Of a stretch of DNA of 7,138 nt, positions 1 to 5,038 are shown piece after piece. The notes beneath the pieces are model-generated. The model was not told the DNA's origin and did no database searches. It saw only the letters and a list, made by a program, of their open reading frames with translations. Every line of letters starts with the position of its first letter. The first letter of the stretch is position 1. Source of the DNA: Peptococcaceae bacterium (lineage in GTDB: Bacteria; Bacillota; Desulfitobacteriia; Desulfitobacteriales; Syntrophobotulaceae); assembly GCA_012523535.1 (NCBI GenBank), contig JAAYII010000229.1, positions 1 to 7,138 on the forward strand. The letters are read 5' to 3'. The translations under genes were made by a program, and so were the position numbers.

Positions 1-187
1 ATGTATAACCCTCTTTAGGAATTAAGGTAATAATGGCTGTATATTGGCGGCCTTCCACAAAGGGGTTATCGACCGGAATCCATTTGATTGTACCTGTGTA
101 TTGTTCCGTTTCCGTGATTGTTGTTACAGGTATGGACCCTGCTTTGGGTGGAACCACTCCGGCAATTTGTTGCAAGTCTATTTTTAT
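1..187 (-). repeat. Surface-protein repeat 2 in the LCP C-terminal region, partial
   Basis: Residues 438-499 repeat the start of unit 1: IKIDLQQIAG, PVTT, TETEQY, W-x-P-x-DNPF, YTAIITLIPKEGYT. The unit is cut by the window edge at the GYT motif, so the gene must continue and may hold more copies. The DNA of the two copies has diverged, which points to an old duplication rather than a recent slippage. Confidence 0.75.
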
Positions 188-1498
188 TTTGGCCGGTGTT
201 TCCGGCGACGGTTCTTCAGGCGGAGATGTTTGTTCAGGGGGAAGTCCCGGAAAAATCGCCGTTACCACCCCGGAACCTGCTTCGTTGCGGGTAATGGCGC
301 CCGGCACTAGAAAAAAGTTTTCGCTTACCCCCTTCAAAGTGTAACCGGCTTTGGGGGCAAGGATAATGGTTGCCGTATAAACTTTTCCAGGTAAAAAGGT
401 GTTATCGGCAGGTGACCAAGTGACCTGCCCCGAAAATTGCTCGGTTTCGACAGTAGTCACAGGAGTTGTCCCTACTTGAGGTGTGGTTATTCCGGGAATT
501 TCCGCTATATTGATAGTAATCTCGGTTTGGGGGTCAGCCGGTTGCTTATTATGTTCAGGATCTATAGAACTCGGTACAGAGTTATCCCACACTTGATCAG
601 TGGTTTGGCCTAGAAGTAATTTGCTGGCAACTTCTCTCGCTTTTCCCCGGTTTACCTCCCAATAACTCAATCCGTTCAGCATAACAGCATTGCCGGGTAG
701 GGTTTGACTGACTATAGTGATATCGTCCATGGATTTGGCTGCCTTAGCGAAAACCAAAAGTTGTTTCAGGCTCAAGTCTGTTTCCACGGCTTCCATGAAC
801 TGCGGCACAAGTTTGGGTAGTTTAAGAATTGTAGAGGGTTCCATCATTTTCTTGCCGATGGCGATCAATACTTTTTGCTGACGGGCGGTTCTGCCGATAT
901 CGGCAGTAGCGTCATTGCGGAAACGGGCATATTGCAATGCTTTGGAGCCGTCCAATACTTGGAGCCCCGCTTTAAGGTCAATGTAACCGTCTTCCTTGTC
1001 CCCGGTCTCATACTTCATGTCTTTTTCTACTTCAAGCGTGATTCCGCCTAAAGTATCGATTATTTTCTTGAACCCTGCAAAATTGGTCAGGATATAACCA
1101 TCCAATGGAATGCCGGTCAGATCGCTAACTTGTTTTTTAAGCTCCTCTATCCCCTTTAAAACAGGAACGGCATTGATTTTACAATAATTATTGGAACCAT
1201 CCAGGGATACCCGGGTATCTCTAGGAATAGATAGCAAAGAAGCAATTTTGGTTTGTGGGTCAAAACTGGCAACAATGATGGTATCGGCATTATAGGAATT
1301 TTGATCTGGCCTTTTATCAGTCCCGATAAGAAGAATACTGATTCTTTTATTCAAACTGTCAGCGGTTCCGGGCAAACTACCTTCGCTGCCAAGGAAATAA
1401 TAGGCAAAAGCCGCCGTCCCTATGAGGAGCCCCGCTATTACCAAGGCAATTATAGTGAATATTTTTTTCCCTCTTTTTTTTCTTCTTTGTTGCGCCAA
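1..1498 (-). CDS. LCP (LytR-CpsA-Psr) family cell-wall transferase with C-terminal surface repeats, 3' end cut by window
   Basis: The reading frame is open from a TTG at 1498 to the left edge: 499 codons, no stop. An in-frame TGA at 1507-1505 lies just upstream, and AGGTG at 1510-1506 sits 7 nt before the TTG, so this start is well fixed. Order: a basic cytoplasmic tail (residues 5-12, RRKKRGKK), one membrane segment (about 13-36), then the extracellular LCP domain (about 52-270). The LCP core motifs are visible: ILLIGTDKR (55-63), the Asp of ADTI (72), IPRDTRV (91-97), KINA (107-110) and YARFRND with GRTARQQ (190-208), which supply the conserved Arg/Asp residues that bind the polyprenyl-pyrophosphate substrate. 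Family role: transfer of teichoic-acid-like or other wall polymers from the lipid carrier to peptidoglycan. After residue 325 come two related repeats (327-417 and 438 to the edge) joined by a Pro/Glu-rich linker (420-435); many LCP proteins end soon after the catalytic domain. The polymer substrate cannot be told from sequence. Confidence 0.93.
   Translation of the reverse strand, partial: MAQQRRKKRGKKIFTIIALVIAGLLIGTAAFAYYFLGSEGSLPGTADSLNKRISILLIGTDKRPDQNSYNADTIIVASFDPQTKIASLLSIPRDTRVSLDGSNNYCKINAVPVLKGIEELKKQVSDLTGIPLDGYILTNFAGFKKIIDTLGGITLEVEKDMKYETGDKEDGYIDLKAGLQVLDGSKALQYARFRNDATADIGRTARQQKVLIAIGKKMMEPSTILKLPKLVPQFMEAVETDLSLKQLLVFAKAAKSMDDITIVSQTLPGNAVMLNGLSYWEVNRGKAREVASKLLLGQTTDQVWDNSVPSSIDPEHNKQPADPQTEITINIAEIPGITTPQVGTTPVTTVETEQFSGQVTWSPADNTFLPGKVYTATIILAPKAGYTLKGVSENFFLVPGAITRNEAGSGVVTAIFPGLPPEQTSPPEEPSPETPAKIKIDLQQIAGVVPPKAGSIPVTTITETEQYTGTIKWIPVDNPFVEGRQYTAIITLIPKEGYT
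248..520 (-). repeat. Surface-protein repeat 1 in the LCP C-terminal region
   Basis: Residues 327-417 of the LCP protein form a beta-rich unit with recurring elements: a hydrophobic start ITINIAEIPG, then PVTT, TEQ, W-x-P-x-DN-x-F, YTA-x-I-x-L-x-PK-x-GYT, and FFLVPGA near the end. The same order returns in repeat 2. From memory of family sequences, this resembles tandem repeats in surface or S-layer-associated proteins of Bacillota and spirochaetes; that match was not searched. It is probably a small extracellular beta-sandwich. Confidence 0.75.
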
Positions 1499-1505
1499 AT
1501 GTGTT

Positions 1506-1510
1506 CACCT
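1506..1510 (-). promoter_or_regulatory. Ribosome binding site deciding the TTG start of the LCP gene
   Basis: AGGTG ends 7 nt before the TTG at 1498. An in-frame stop at 1507-1505 overlaps it, and the two intervening codons are not start codons, so TTG is the first possible initiator. Confidence 0.8.
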
Positions 1511-1575
1511 TCATTTATTTTGTAATTTTTTTCATATGTTTTGACATTCCATTTTACATTACTTTATAATCATTG

Positions 1576-1584
1576 ATTATATCA
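1576..1584 (-). promoter_or_regulatory. Extended -10 promoter of the LCP gene
   Basis: Reading the minus strand, TGA precedes a perfect TATAAT (1581-1576), giving TGnTATAAT. No good -35 hexamer lies 17 nt upstream, which is usual for extended -10 promoters. The inferred transcription start is near 1569, leaving a leader of about 70 nt. Confidence 0.55.
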
Positions 1585-1589
1585 TATTT

Positions 1590-1601
1590 TTTGCATGCAA
1601 A
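1590..1601. promoter_or_regulatory. 12-bp perfect palindrome, possible operator of the LCP gene
   Basis: TTTGCATGCAAA is a perfect palindrome, lying 5 bp upstream of the extended -10 element (1584-1576) of the LCP gene, between the -10 and -35 positions. A repressor bound here would block RNA polymerase. The regulator is unknown. Confidence 0.35.
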
Positions 1602-1619
1602 TTTAATAATACTAAAACA

Positions 1620-1643
1620 AATGGCAGTCATCCGACTGCCATT
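1620..1643 (-). terminator. Rho-independent terminator of the SGNH hydrolase gene
   Basis: A perfect 10-bp stem (1620-1629 with 1634-1643) encloses a 4-nt loop. In minus-strand reading the stem is followed by TTGTTTTAG, a usable U-tract. It lies about 65 nt past the stop codon of the hydrolase and upstream of the LCP promoter, so it separates the two units. Confidence 0.85.
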
Positions 1644-1708
1644 ATCAATTATTTAATAATTTTTTTAACAAGCCAAATGTTTTTAAGTTGAGAAGAAGGA
1701 ATTGAGTA

Positions 1709-2458
1709 TTAAGGTAAACATATTTTCGTTTTGTCAGTTTCAGCTTTAATTAAGTAACTAGCATTATTTCTTATATCTTCCAAGATTTTTTCGGCAATCA
1801 ATTTTTGTCCCGCTTCATTGGGGTGAATTCCGTCGGAGCACAAAAATTTGGAAAAATCCGGTTGCAATAAAAATGCTCTTCTAATATCAATCCATTTGGT
1901 ATGTGTCTCTTCAGCAACTTTTAAGATCACAGCATTGTATCTTTCCTGCCACCAATACATTTTAGTAATGCTGCCCAACCACTTGAGAATATTCTTTTCT
2001 TTTATCGGGTTATTGTTGCTGATCCATTTTAAGTATAGATCAGCGTTTAAGGGCGGTAAAGTCATTAAGACCGGTATGATATCTTTGGCCTTAATATAAT
2101 TAACAATATCCCTAAGGGTTTGTTCAAATGTAGTTAAGTCAGTACGAGGGCTATGGTTTTCTTCAGGCGTATTGGCAACTTCGTCCCAGTTAAAATCACA
2201 ATCGTTGACACCATATTCTATTAAGACAACATCGGCTTTTTGTTTAGCTAATATACCCTTCAACTTATTAACACCATATGTAAGAGTAGCTCCAAATTTA
2301 GAAAGGTTGAAAGCTACACCATTGATTCGTTGTTGAAGAATCGAAACATAATTGTTTTTTAAGACGATATACTTTTTCCTTTTTTCATCTAAAACTACGC
2401 CTTTAGATATAGAGTCCCCAGAAATAATAAAATGGTAGCTATTCTTTGTTATATCCAC
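1709..2458 (-). CDS. SGNH/GDSL-type hydrolase (esterase/lipase-like)
   Basis: A 249-residue protein with the SGNH-hydrolase blocks in order. Block I is ISGDSISKG, with nucleophile Ser16. Block II has Gly56 in KFGAT. Block III is GVND, with Asn85, the oxyanion residue. Block V is SDGIHPNEAG, with Asp209 and His212 completing the triad. All catalytic residues are present and the length is usual for a single-domain member, so it should be an active hydrolase of esters or acetyl groups; the substrate cannot be read from sequence. There is no signal peptide or membrane segment, so it probably acts in the cytoplasm. The start is GTG at 2458, fixed by GGAGGG 6 nt upstream; a nearby upstream ATG (2472) is out of frame. 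It has its own candidate promoter and its own terminator, so it is probably monocistronic. It looks more AT-rich than the LCP and flavoenzyme genes. Confidence 0.9.
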   Translation of the reverse strand: MDITKNSYHFIISGDSISKGVVLDEKRKKYIVLKNNYVSILQQRINGVAFNLSKFGATLTYGVNKLKGILAKQKADVVLIEYGVNDCDFNWDEVANTPEENHSPRTDLTTFEQTLRDIVNYIKAKDIIPVLMTLPPLNADLYLKWISNNNPIKEKNILKWLGSITKMYWWQERYNAVILKVAEETHTKWIDIRRAFLLQPDFSKFLCSDGIHPNEAGQKLIAEKILEDIRNNASYLIKAETDKTKICLP

Positions 2459-2464
2459 AGATAG

Positions 2465-2470
2465 CCCTCC
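2465..2470 (-). promoter_or_regulatory. Ribosome binding site deciding the GTG start of the SGNH hydrolase
   Basis: GGAGGG lies 6 nt before the GTG at 2458-2456. It selects this GTG over the out-of-frame ATG at 2472-2470, which overlaps the site itself. Confidence 0.8.
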
Positions 2471-2481
2471 ATTAAATAATT

Positions 2482-2496
2482 AGGAAAATGTTTCCT
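2482..2496. promoter_or_regulatory. Inverted repeat at the predicted transcription start, possible operator
   Basis: AGGAAA-ATG-TTTCCT is a perfect 6-bp inverted repeat with a 3-nt centre, lying just downstream of the predicted start site of the hydrolase gene. The position would suit a repressor. It is short, so chance is possible. Confidence 0.3.
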
Positions 2497-2504
2497 TTTA
2501 TTCT

Positions 2505-2513
2505 AGTATAACA
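2505..2513 (-). promoter_or_regulatory. Extended -10 promoter of the SGNH hydrolase gene
   Basis: TGT followed by TATACT (2510-2505) forms an extended -10 element, with only a weak -35 upstream. The start of transcription would fall near 2498, about 40 nt before the GTG. This sits in the 98-bp gap after the SRAP gene, so the hydrolase need not rely on read-through. Confidence 0.5.
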
Positions 2514-2556
2514 TAATTATCTGGTTCAGTCTTTAAAATTTAATTACTATTTTTAA

Positions 2557-3243
2557 TCAGTTAAACAAAGATATTTGTCCAGAGACGGGCTCAATACAGT
2601 CTGGGGCGTCATATCGGGCAGAGTTCACCAGCGTAGATACTTCATAAGCGTTCATTAGATCCGCCGGATAAGGTGTAAGCAATGATTTAAGCACTCCAAA
2701 ATCGGAAAAAGTGGGGTCCAGCCAAACATCTTCATGATCCTTTTCCAGAATAACCGGCATTCGGTCGTGAAACATTGACAGCAGCTCATTAGGCTTGGTG
2801 GTAATAATCGAACAGGAGTGAATTATTTGCCCTTCGGGACTTTTCAATCTATCCCAGATTCCGGCAAAAGCAAAAAGCTTCAGCTTTTGCAGGGTGAAAC
2901 GATAAGGAATTTTGGTCTTTCCTTGACGTTTCCATTCATAGAATCCGTCGGCGAGAATTAAGCAACGTTGTCTTACAAAGGCATTTTTAAAACTATGTTT
3001 TGTATCAATGGTCTCAGCTCTTGCATTGATTAACTTTTGGCCAATACTTTGTTCAGAAGCACAGTTAGGGATCAAGCCCCATTGAAAAAGTTTTATTTGT
3101 TTTTTTCCATTATTATTCACAACCACTGGAATATCTTGGCTTGGAGCAATATTATAACGTGGTGTCCACTCAATATCGGACTTTATATTTAGGATGTCGG
3201 TAATTTCTTTAAACGTGAGGGTTAAAGTGACCCGGCCGCACAA
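2557..3243 (-). CDS. SRAP-domain abasic-site processing protein (YedK/HMCES family)
   Basis: A 228-residue single-domain protein of the usual YedK length. Family role: it binds single-stranded DNA and forms a thiazolidine crosslink between its N-terminal cysteine and an abasic site, shielding the lesion at replication forks. The active-site set is complete: Cys2 in MCGRV, Asn73 and Arg75 in NARAET, Glu103 in DGFYEW and His159 in HDRMP, matching E. coli YedK Cys2, Asn75, Arg77, Glu105 and His160. RYNIAPSQ (29-36) and QWGLIP (54-59) are also typical. The start is a TTG at 3243: GGGAGGG lies 7 nt upstream, and only this start puts Cys at position 2. Removal of the initiator Met by methionine aminopeptidase is expected to expose Cys2. 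The gene has its own extended -10 promoter. No convincing terminator follows it, so some read-through into the hydrolase gene is possible. Confidence 0.96.
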   Translation of the reverse strand: MCGRVTLTLTFKEITDILNIKSDIEWTPRYNIAPSQDIPVVVNNNGKKQIKLFQWGLIPNCASEQSIGQKLINARAETIDTKHSFKNAFVRQRCLILADGFYEWKRQGKTKIPYRFTLQKLKLFAFAGIWDRLKSPEGQIIHSCSIITTKPNELLSMFHDRMPVILEKDHEDVWLDPTFSDFGVLKSLLTPYPADLMNAYEVSTLVNSARYDAPDCIEPVSGQISLFN

Positions 3244-3250
3244 GGAACTT

Positions 3251-3257
3251 CCCTCCC
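3251..3257 (-). promoter_or_regulatory. Ribosome binding site deciding the TTG start of the SRAP gene
   Basis: GGGAGGG lies 7 nt before the TTG at 3243-3241. Together with the family rule that Cys must be residue 2, it settles the start. Confidence 0.85.
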
Positions 3258-3267
3258 TTTATTTTTC

Positions 3268-3276
3268 ATTATATCA
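3268..3276 (-). promoter_or_regulatory. Extended -10 promoter of the SRAP gene
   Basis: TGA directly before a perfect TATAAT (3273-3268) gives the consensus TGnTATAAT. A TTGAG stretch upstream is too close for a standard -35, so the extended element probably carries recognition. The transcription start would be near 3261, giving a very short leader. No LexA-type box of the Bacillus form was recognised. Confidence 0.55.
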
Positions 3277-3314
3277 TTTCTTTTTTAACTCAACTTTCCC
3301 AAGTATAAAATAAA

Positions 3315-3344
3315 CCCTTCAAACTGTGAATCACAGATGAAGGG
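3315..3344 (-). terminator. Rho-independent terminator of the SEC-C protein gene
   Basis: A two-part stem is visible: CCCTTCA (3315-3321) with TGAAGGG (3338-3344) outside, and CTGTG (3324-3328) with CACAG (3332-3336) inside, over a 3-nt loop and with a small asymmetric bulge. In minus-strand reading it is followed by TTTATTTTAT. It begins about 18 nt after the SEC-C stop codon and lies before the SRAP promoter, separating the two genes. The plus-strand side is also T-rich. Confidence 0.85.
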
Positions 3345-3362
3345 AATATTTTATTGCAAATT

Positions 3363-4601
3363 CTAAGCATTGTTTTTACCGCAGCATAATGCAAACTTTT
3401 CACCGCTGCCACAGGGGCAAGGATCATTGCAGTCAATTCTCTTGCCGGTTTTAAAATCTATAATATCCGCTTTTTTATACCGGAAATTATTTTTTAATGA
3501 TAAGGAATTTTTTTTCAGCTTTTCTCCCTGTAAGATTTCATTTGGGGTATAGCCTTTTAAAACCCACATACGAGTATTATTGCACATGTCTTGGATGAGA
3601 GCCGTTGCTTGTTGGATAATTTCCAATGAGGAAAATTTAAATCTTTGTTCCAAATTCCGCAGCAATTCGGAAGGATCGGCGGATAAATTTATCATTTGGT
3701 GGTAATTAAACATTAATTCCGAAATTTCCTGAATCCCGATATCACTGTGTTCTAACAGGAAATGAATTAATTTATCCATCGCAGGCGTTTTATCAATGTA
3801 TCCTGGTTTTCCGGCTTTAAGTAGTTGGTGTTTCGAAAAGGGATAATAATCAAGATCCGGTCTCTTTTTTTGTTCTGCGGCAAGAAGTTCTGGTTCAATA
3901 ACCCGCACATCATATAAGCCGGCGTAGGATATTTTCACCTGCTGATAATAGTCGTTGGCCAGAGACAACACATTTATGTATTTGATAAAGTCAACCTCAT
4001 TGCCGGTAAGCTTTTTAATTGTATTCATGGCGGTCCATGTGGACATTACACCATAATAGTATAGCAATCCGTAAGTAAGTCTAATCCATTCCGTATTACG
4101 CTGTGTGATATATTTTAGCTTCATGATATTGAGTTTATTAAAAGTATCAATGAGTTCTTTTGGCATAAATAATATTCTGCGCTTTTTGTAAATTCCAGGG
4201 AAAGCAATACCATAATTGATAAAAAAATTAATTTTAGAAAAGGACATGTTATTGGCGGATATAAAGCCGCCCCTTTTTACCATCTTTACTAGAAGTTCAC
4301 ATCTTTCCTCGTCCAAAAAGTTTAGGACTTCAATGAATTTTGAAGGTATGATCTTGACTAATTGTTGAATTAAATCGTGCTTATTTAAAGTGCTCATGTT
4401 TTTTAGGTTGAGGTTTTTGCGAATGGGATCCAGGTCATTCTTGGTCAGCCTGCTAAAGGTACCGGCAAGTCTTACCGGCAAAACTACCGTCGTCCAAATT
4501 TTCTGCTCTCTTTTTTCCTGCAGCCTTCTGTTTTGCTCATACATTTCAGCCAAGGTTTTAAACATATCCGGCTGCATTTTATTATCAACACGATGATCCA
4601 T
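3363..4601 (-). CDS. SEC-C zinc-motif protein of unknown function with SAP-like N-terminal segment
   Basis: A 412-residue, probably soluble protein with no signal peptide or membrane segment. A charged, probably coiled-coil helix (about 14-34) comes first, followed by a segment resembling a SAP or Rho-N helix-extended-helix fold (about 50-85, LTKNDLDPIRKNLNL and STLNKHDLIQQLV). The middle (about 90-340) is mostly helical; LLYYYGVMSTWTAMNTIKKL (179-198) could be helix-turn-helix-like. The stretch NNTRMWVLKGYTPNEI (341-356) recalls other SEC-C proteins. The C-terminus is a complete SEC-C motif, CPCGSGEKFALCCG, with zinc ligands Cys395, Cys397, Cys406 and Cys407. In SecA this motif binds zinc and contacts SecB or ribosomes; in stand-alone proteins the role is mostly unknown. 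A nucleic-acid or ribosome-linked job is a guess from the SAP-like part. Start ATG at 4601: GGGG lies 5 nt upstream, a weak site, and no in-frame alternative start exists before the upstream stop. Confidence 0.85.
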   Translation of the reverse strand: MDHRVDNKMQPDMFKTLAEMYEQNRRLQEKREQKIWTTVVLPVRLAGTFSRLTKNDLDPIRKNLNLKNMSTLNKHDLIQQLVKIIPSKFIEVLNFLDEERCELLVKMVKRGGFISANNMSFSKINFFINYGIAFPGIYKKRRILFMPKELIDTFNKLNIMKLKYITQRNTEWIRLTYGLLYYYGVMSTWTAMNTIKKLTGNEVDFIKYINVLSLANDYYQQVKISYAGLYDVRVIEPELLAAEQKKRPDLDYYPFSKHQLLKAGKPGYIDKTPAMDKLIHFLLEHSDIGIQEISELMFNYHQMINLSADPSELLRNLEQRFKFSSLEIIQQATALIQDMCNNTRMWVLKGYTPNEILQGEKLKKNSLSLKNNFRYKKADIIDFKTGKRIDCNDPCPCGSGEKFALCCGKNNA

Positions 4602-4626
4602 ATTAACCCCACACTCTCTTAATTAT

Positions 4627-4662
4627 TTAAGGCCTGGGATAAAAGCTTGGTTCGGCAATCAA
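4627..4662 (-). CDS. Candidate 11-codon leader ORF upstream of the SEC-C gene
   Basis: A TTG at 4662 is preceded at 7 nt by GGAGGG (4675-4670), the best ribosome binding site in this intergenic region, and opens an 11-codon ORF (initiator then IAEPSFYPRP) ending in TAA at 4629-4627. It is not in frame with the SEC-C gene, whose ATG lies 25 nt further and has only a weak binding site. The arrangement suggests a leader peptide or translational coupling, but such a short ORF has no coding evidence beyond the binding site. A weak 5-bp hairpin (CTTAA/TTAAG, 4618-4631) spans the stop codon. Confidence 0.3.
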   Translation of the reverse strand: MIAEPSFYPRP

Positions 4663-4716
4663 GTATTATCCCTCCTTTTTTACGAAAGTTAAAAAAATTA
4701 ATACTAATGCATCAAT

Positions 4717-4745
4717 ATTGTATCATAATCTTTCCAAGTATTTAA
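4717..4745 (-). promoter_or_regulatory. Promoter of the SEC-C gene (extended -10 with weak -35)
   Basis: TGA followed by TACAAT (4722-4717) is an extended -10 element; TTAAAT (4745-4740) lies 17 nt upstream as a weak -35. The transcript would start near 4710 and carry a leader of about 108 nt that includes the candidate leader ORF. The palindrome TAATTA-CA-TAATTA (4743-4756) overlaps the -35 edge and may be an operator, though it is pure A/T apart from its centre. Confidence 0.45.
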
Positions 4746-4925
4746 TTACATAATTAGCAAACAGGCAAGGCTTACGCTATTATGTCCGTATCCTGCTGCT
4801 TACAGATAGAAAAAAGTGCAGAAACATAAACAAAGTAAATAAGGTGATATATTATTTAAAAATTTAAATTAGTTGAATACGTTATATCAAATAATAGTCA
4901 AGTAAACTTTATGGAATAATTATTG

Positions 4926-4942
4926 TTATTTATGTCAAATAA
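4926..4942. promoter_or_regulatory. Inverted repeat upstream of the flavoenzyme promoter, possible activator site
   Basis: TTATTT and AAATAA form perfect 6-bp arms around ATGTC. The centre lies about 72 bp before the predicted transcription start, a spacing used by CRP/FNR-type activators. It does not match the FNR or CprK consensus, so the regulator is not named. Confidence 0.25.
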
Positions 4943-4970
4943 AAGCTTAAAGTTTTGTGAATTTTTTCAA

Positions 4971-4999
4971 TTGTTGATTTTATTATTTGTCCTTATAAT
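4971..4999 (+). promoter_or_regulatory. Promoter of the enoate-reductase-type gene
   Basis: A perfect -10 TATAAT (4994-4999) and a -35-like TTGTTG (4971-4976) are separated by exactly 17 nt. Transcription would start near 5006, leaving a leader of about 33 nt that carries the AAAAGGAG ribosome binding site. Confidence 0.6.
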
Positions 5000-5022
5000 A
5001 AAAATAAAATATAGATAAAAAG

Positions 5023-5030
5023 AAAAGGAG
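5023..5030 (+). promoter_or_regulatory. Ribosome binding site of the enoate-reductase-type gene
   Basis: AAAAGGAG ends 8 nt before the ATG at 5039. An earlier ATG at 5034 is only 3 nt away and in another frame, so 5039 is the right start. Confidence 0.8.
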
Positions 5031-5038
5031 ATCATGCC

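Larger units (their letters stand above)
4602..5038. other. AT-rich divergent intergenic region with stacked inverted repeats
   Basis: This 437-bp gap between the divergent SEC-C and flavoenzyme genes holds no substantial ORF. It contains the two promoters, the candidate leader ORF, a less AT-rich patch at about 4757-4810 with the hexamer GCTTAC twice (4770-4775, 4798-4803), and a series of inverted repeats: TGATATA/TATATCA (4845-4851 and 4883-4889), ATTTAAA-AA-TTTAAAT (4854-4869), AATAATTATT (4915-4924) and TTATTT-5nt-AAATAA (4926-4942). TCAAATAA also occurs twice as a direct repeat (4887-4894, 4935-4942). These could be regulator sites for the flavoenzyme gene, but A/T-only palindromes arise easily by chance. 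Confidence 0.5.

Noticed and set aside
33..344. Plus-strand open frames over the start of the window (33-344 and 44-310)
   Set aside because: They lie antisense to the LCP C-terminal repeats, lack a ribosome binding site and encode low-complexity, unrecognisable peptides.
1253..1525. Plus-strand open frame
   Set aside because: Antisense to the LCP N-terminus, whose domain motifs, start and ribosome binding site are convincing.
2533..2556. A/T-only inverted repeat after the SRAP stop codon as a terminator
   Set aside because: The pairing (TTAAAA with TTTTAA) has no G/C, a long loop and no distinct U-tract, so a stable terminator is unlikely.
1709..4601. The three minus-strand genes (SGNH, SRAP, SEC-C) as a new defence or repair operon
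   Set aside because: Each has its own candidate promoter, a terminator separates SEC-C from SRAP, and all but the SEC-C protein belong to common housekeeping-type families, so co-function is not supported.
4736..4756. TTAAT-like palindrome as a CprK/FNR dehalobox
   Set aside because: The repeat is TAATTA-CA-TAATTA and does not fit TTAAT-N4-ATTAA; no halorespiration genes are nearby.
4602..5038. Riboswitch, T-box or small RNA gene in the long intergenic region
   Set aside because: No GC-rich conserved stems, no T-box or known aptamer core and no terminator hairpin were seen.
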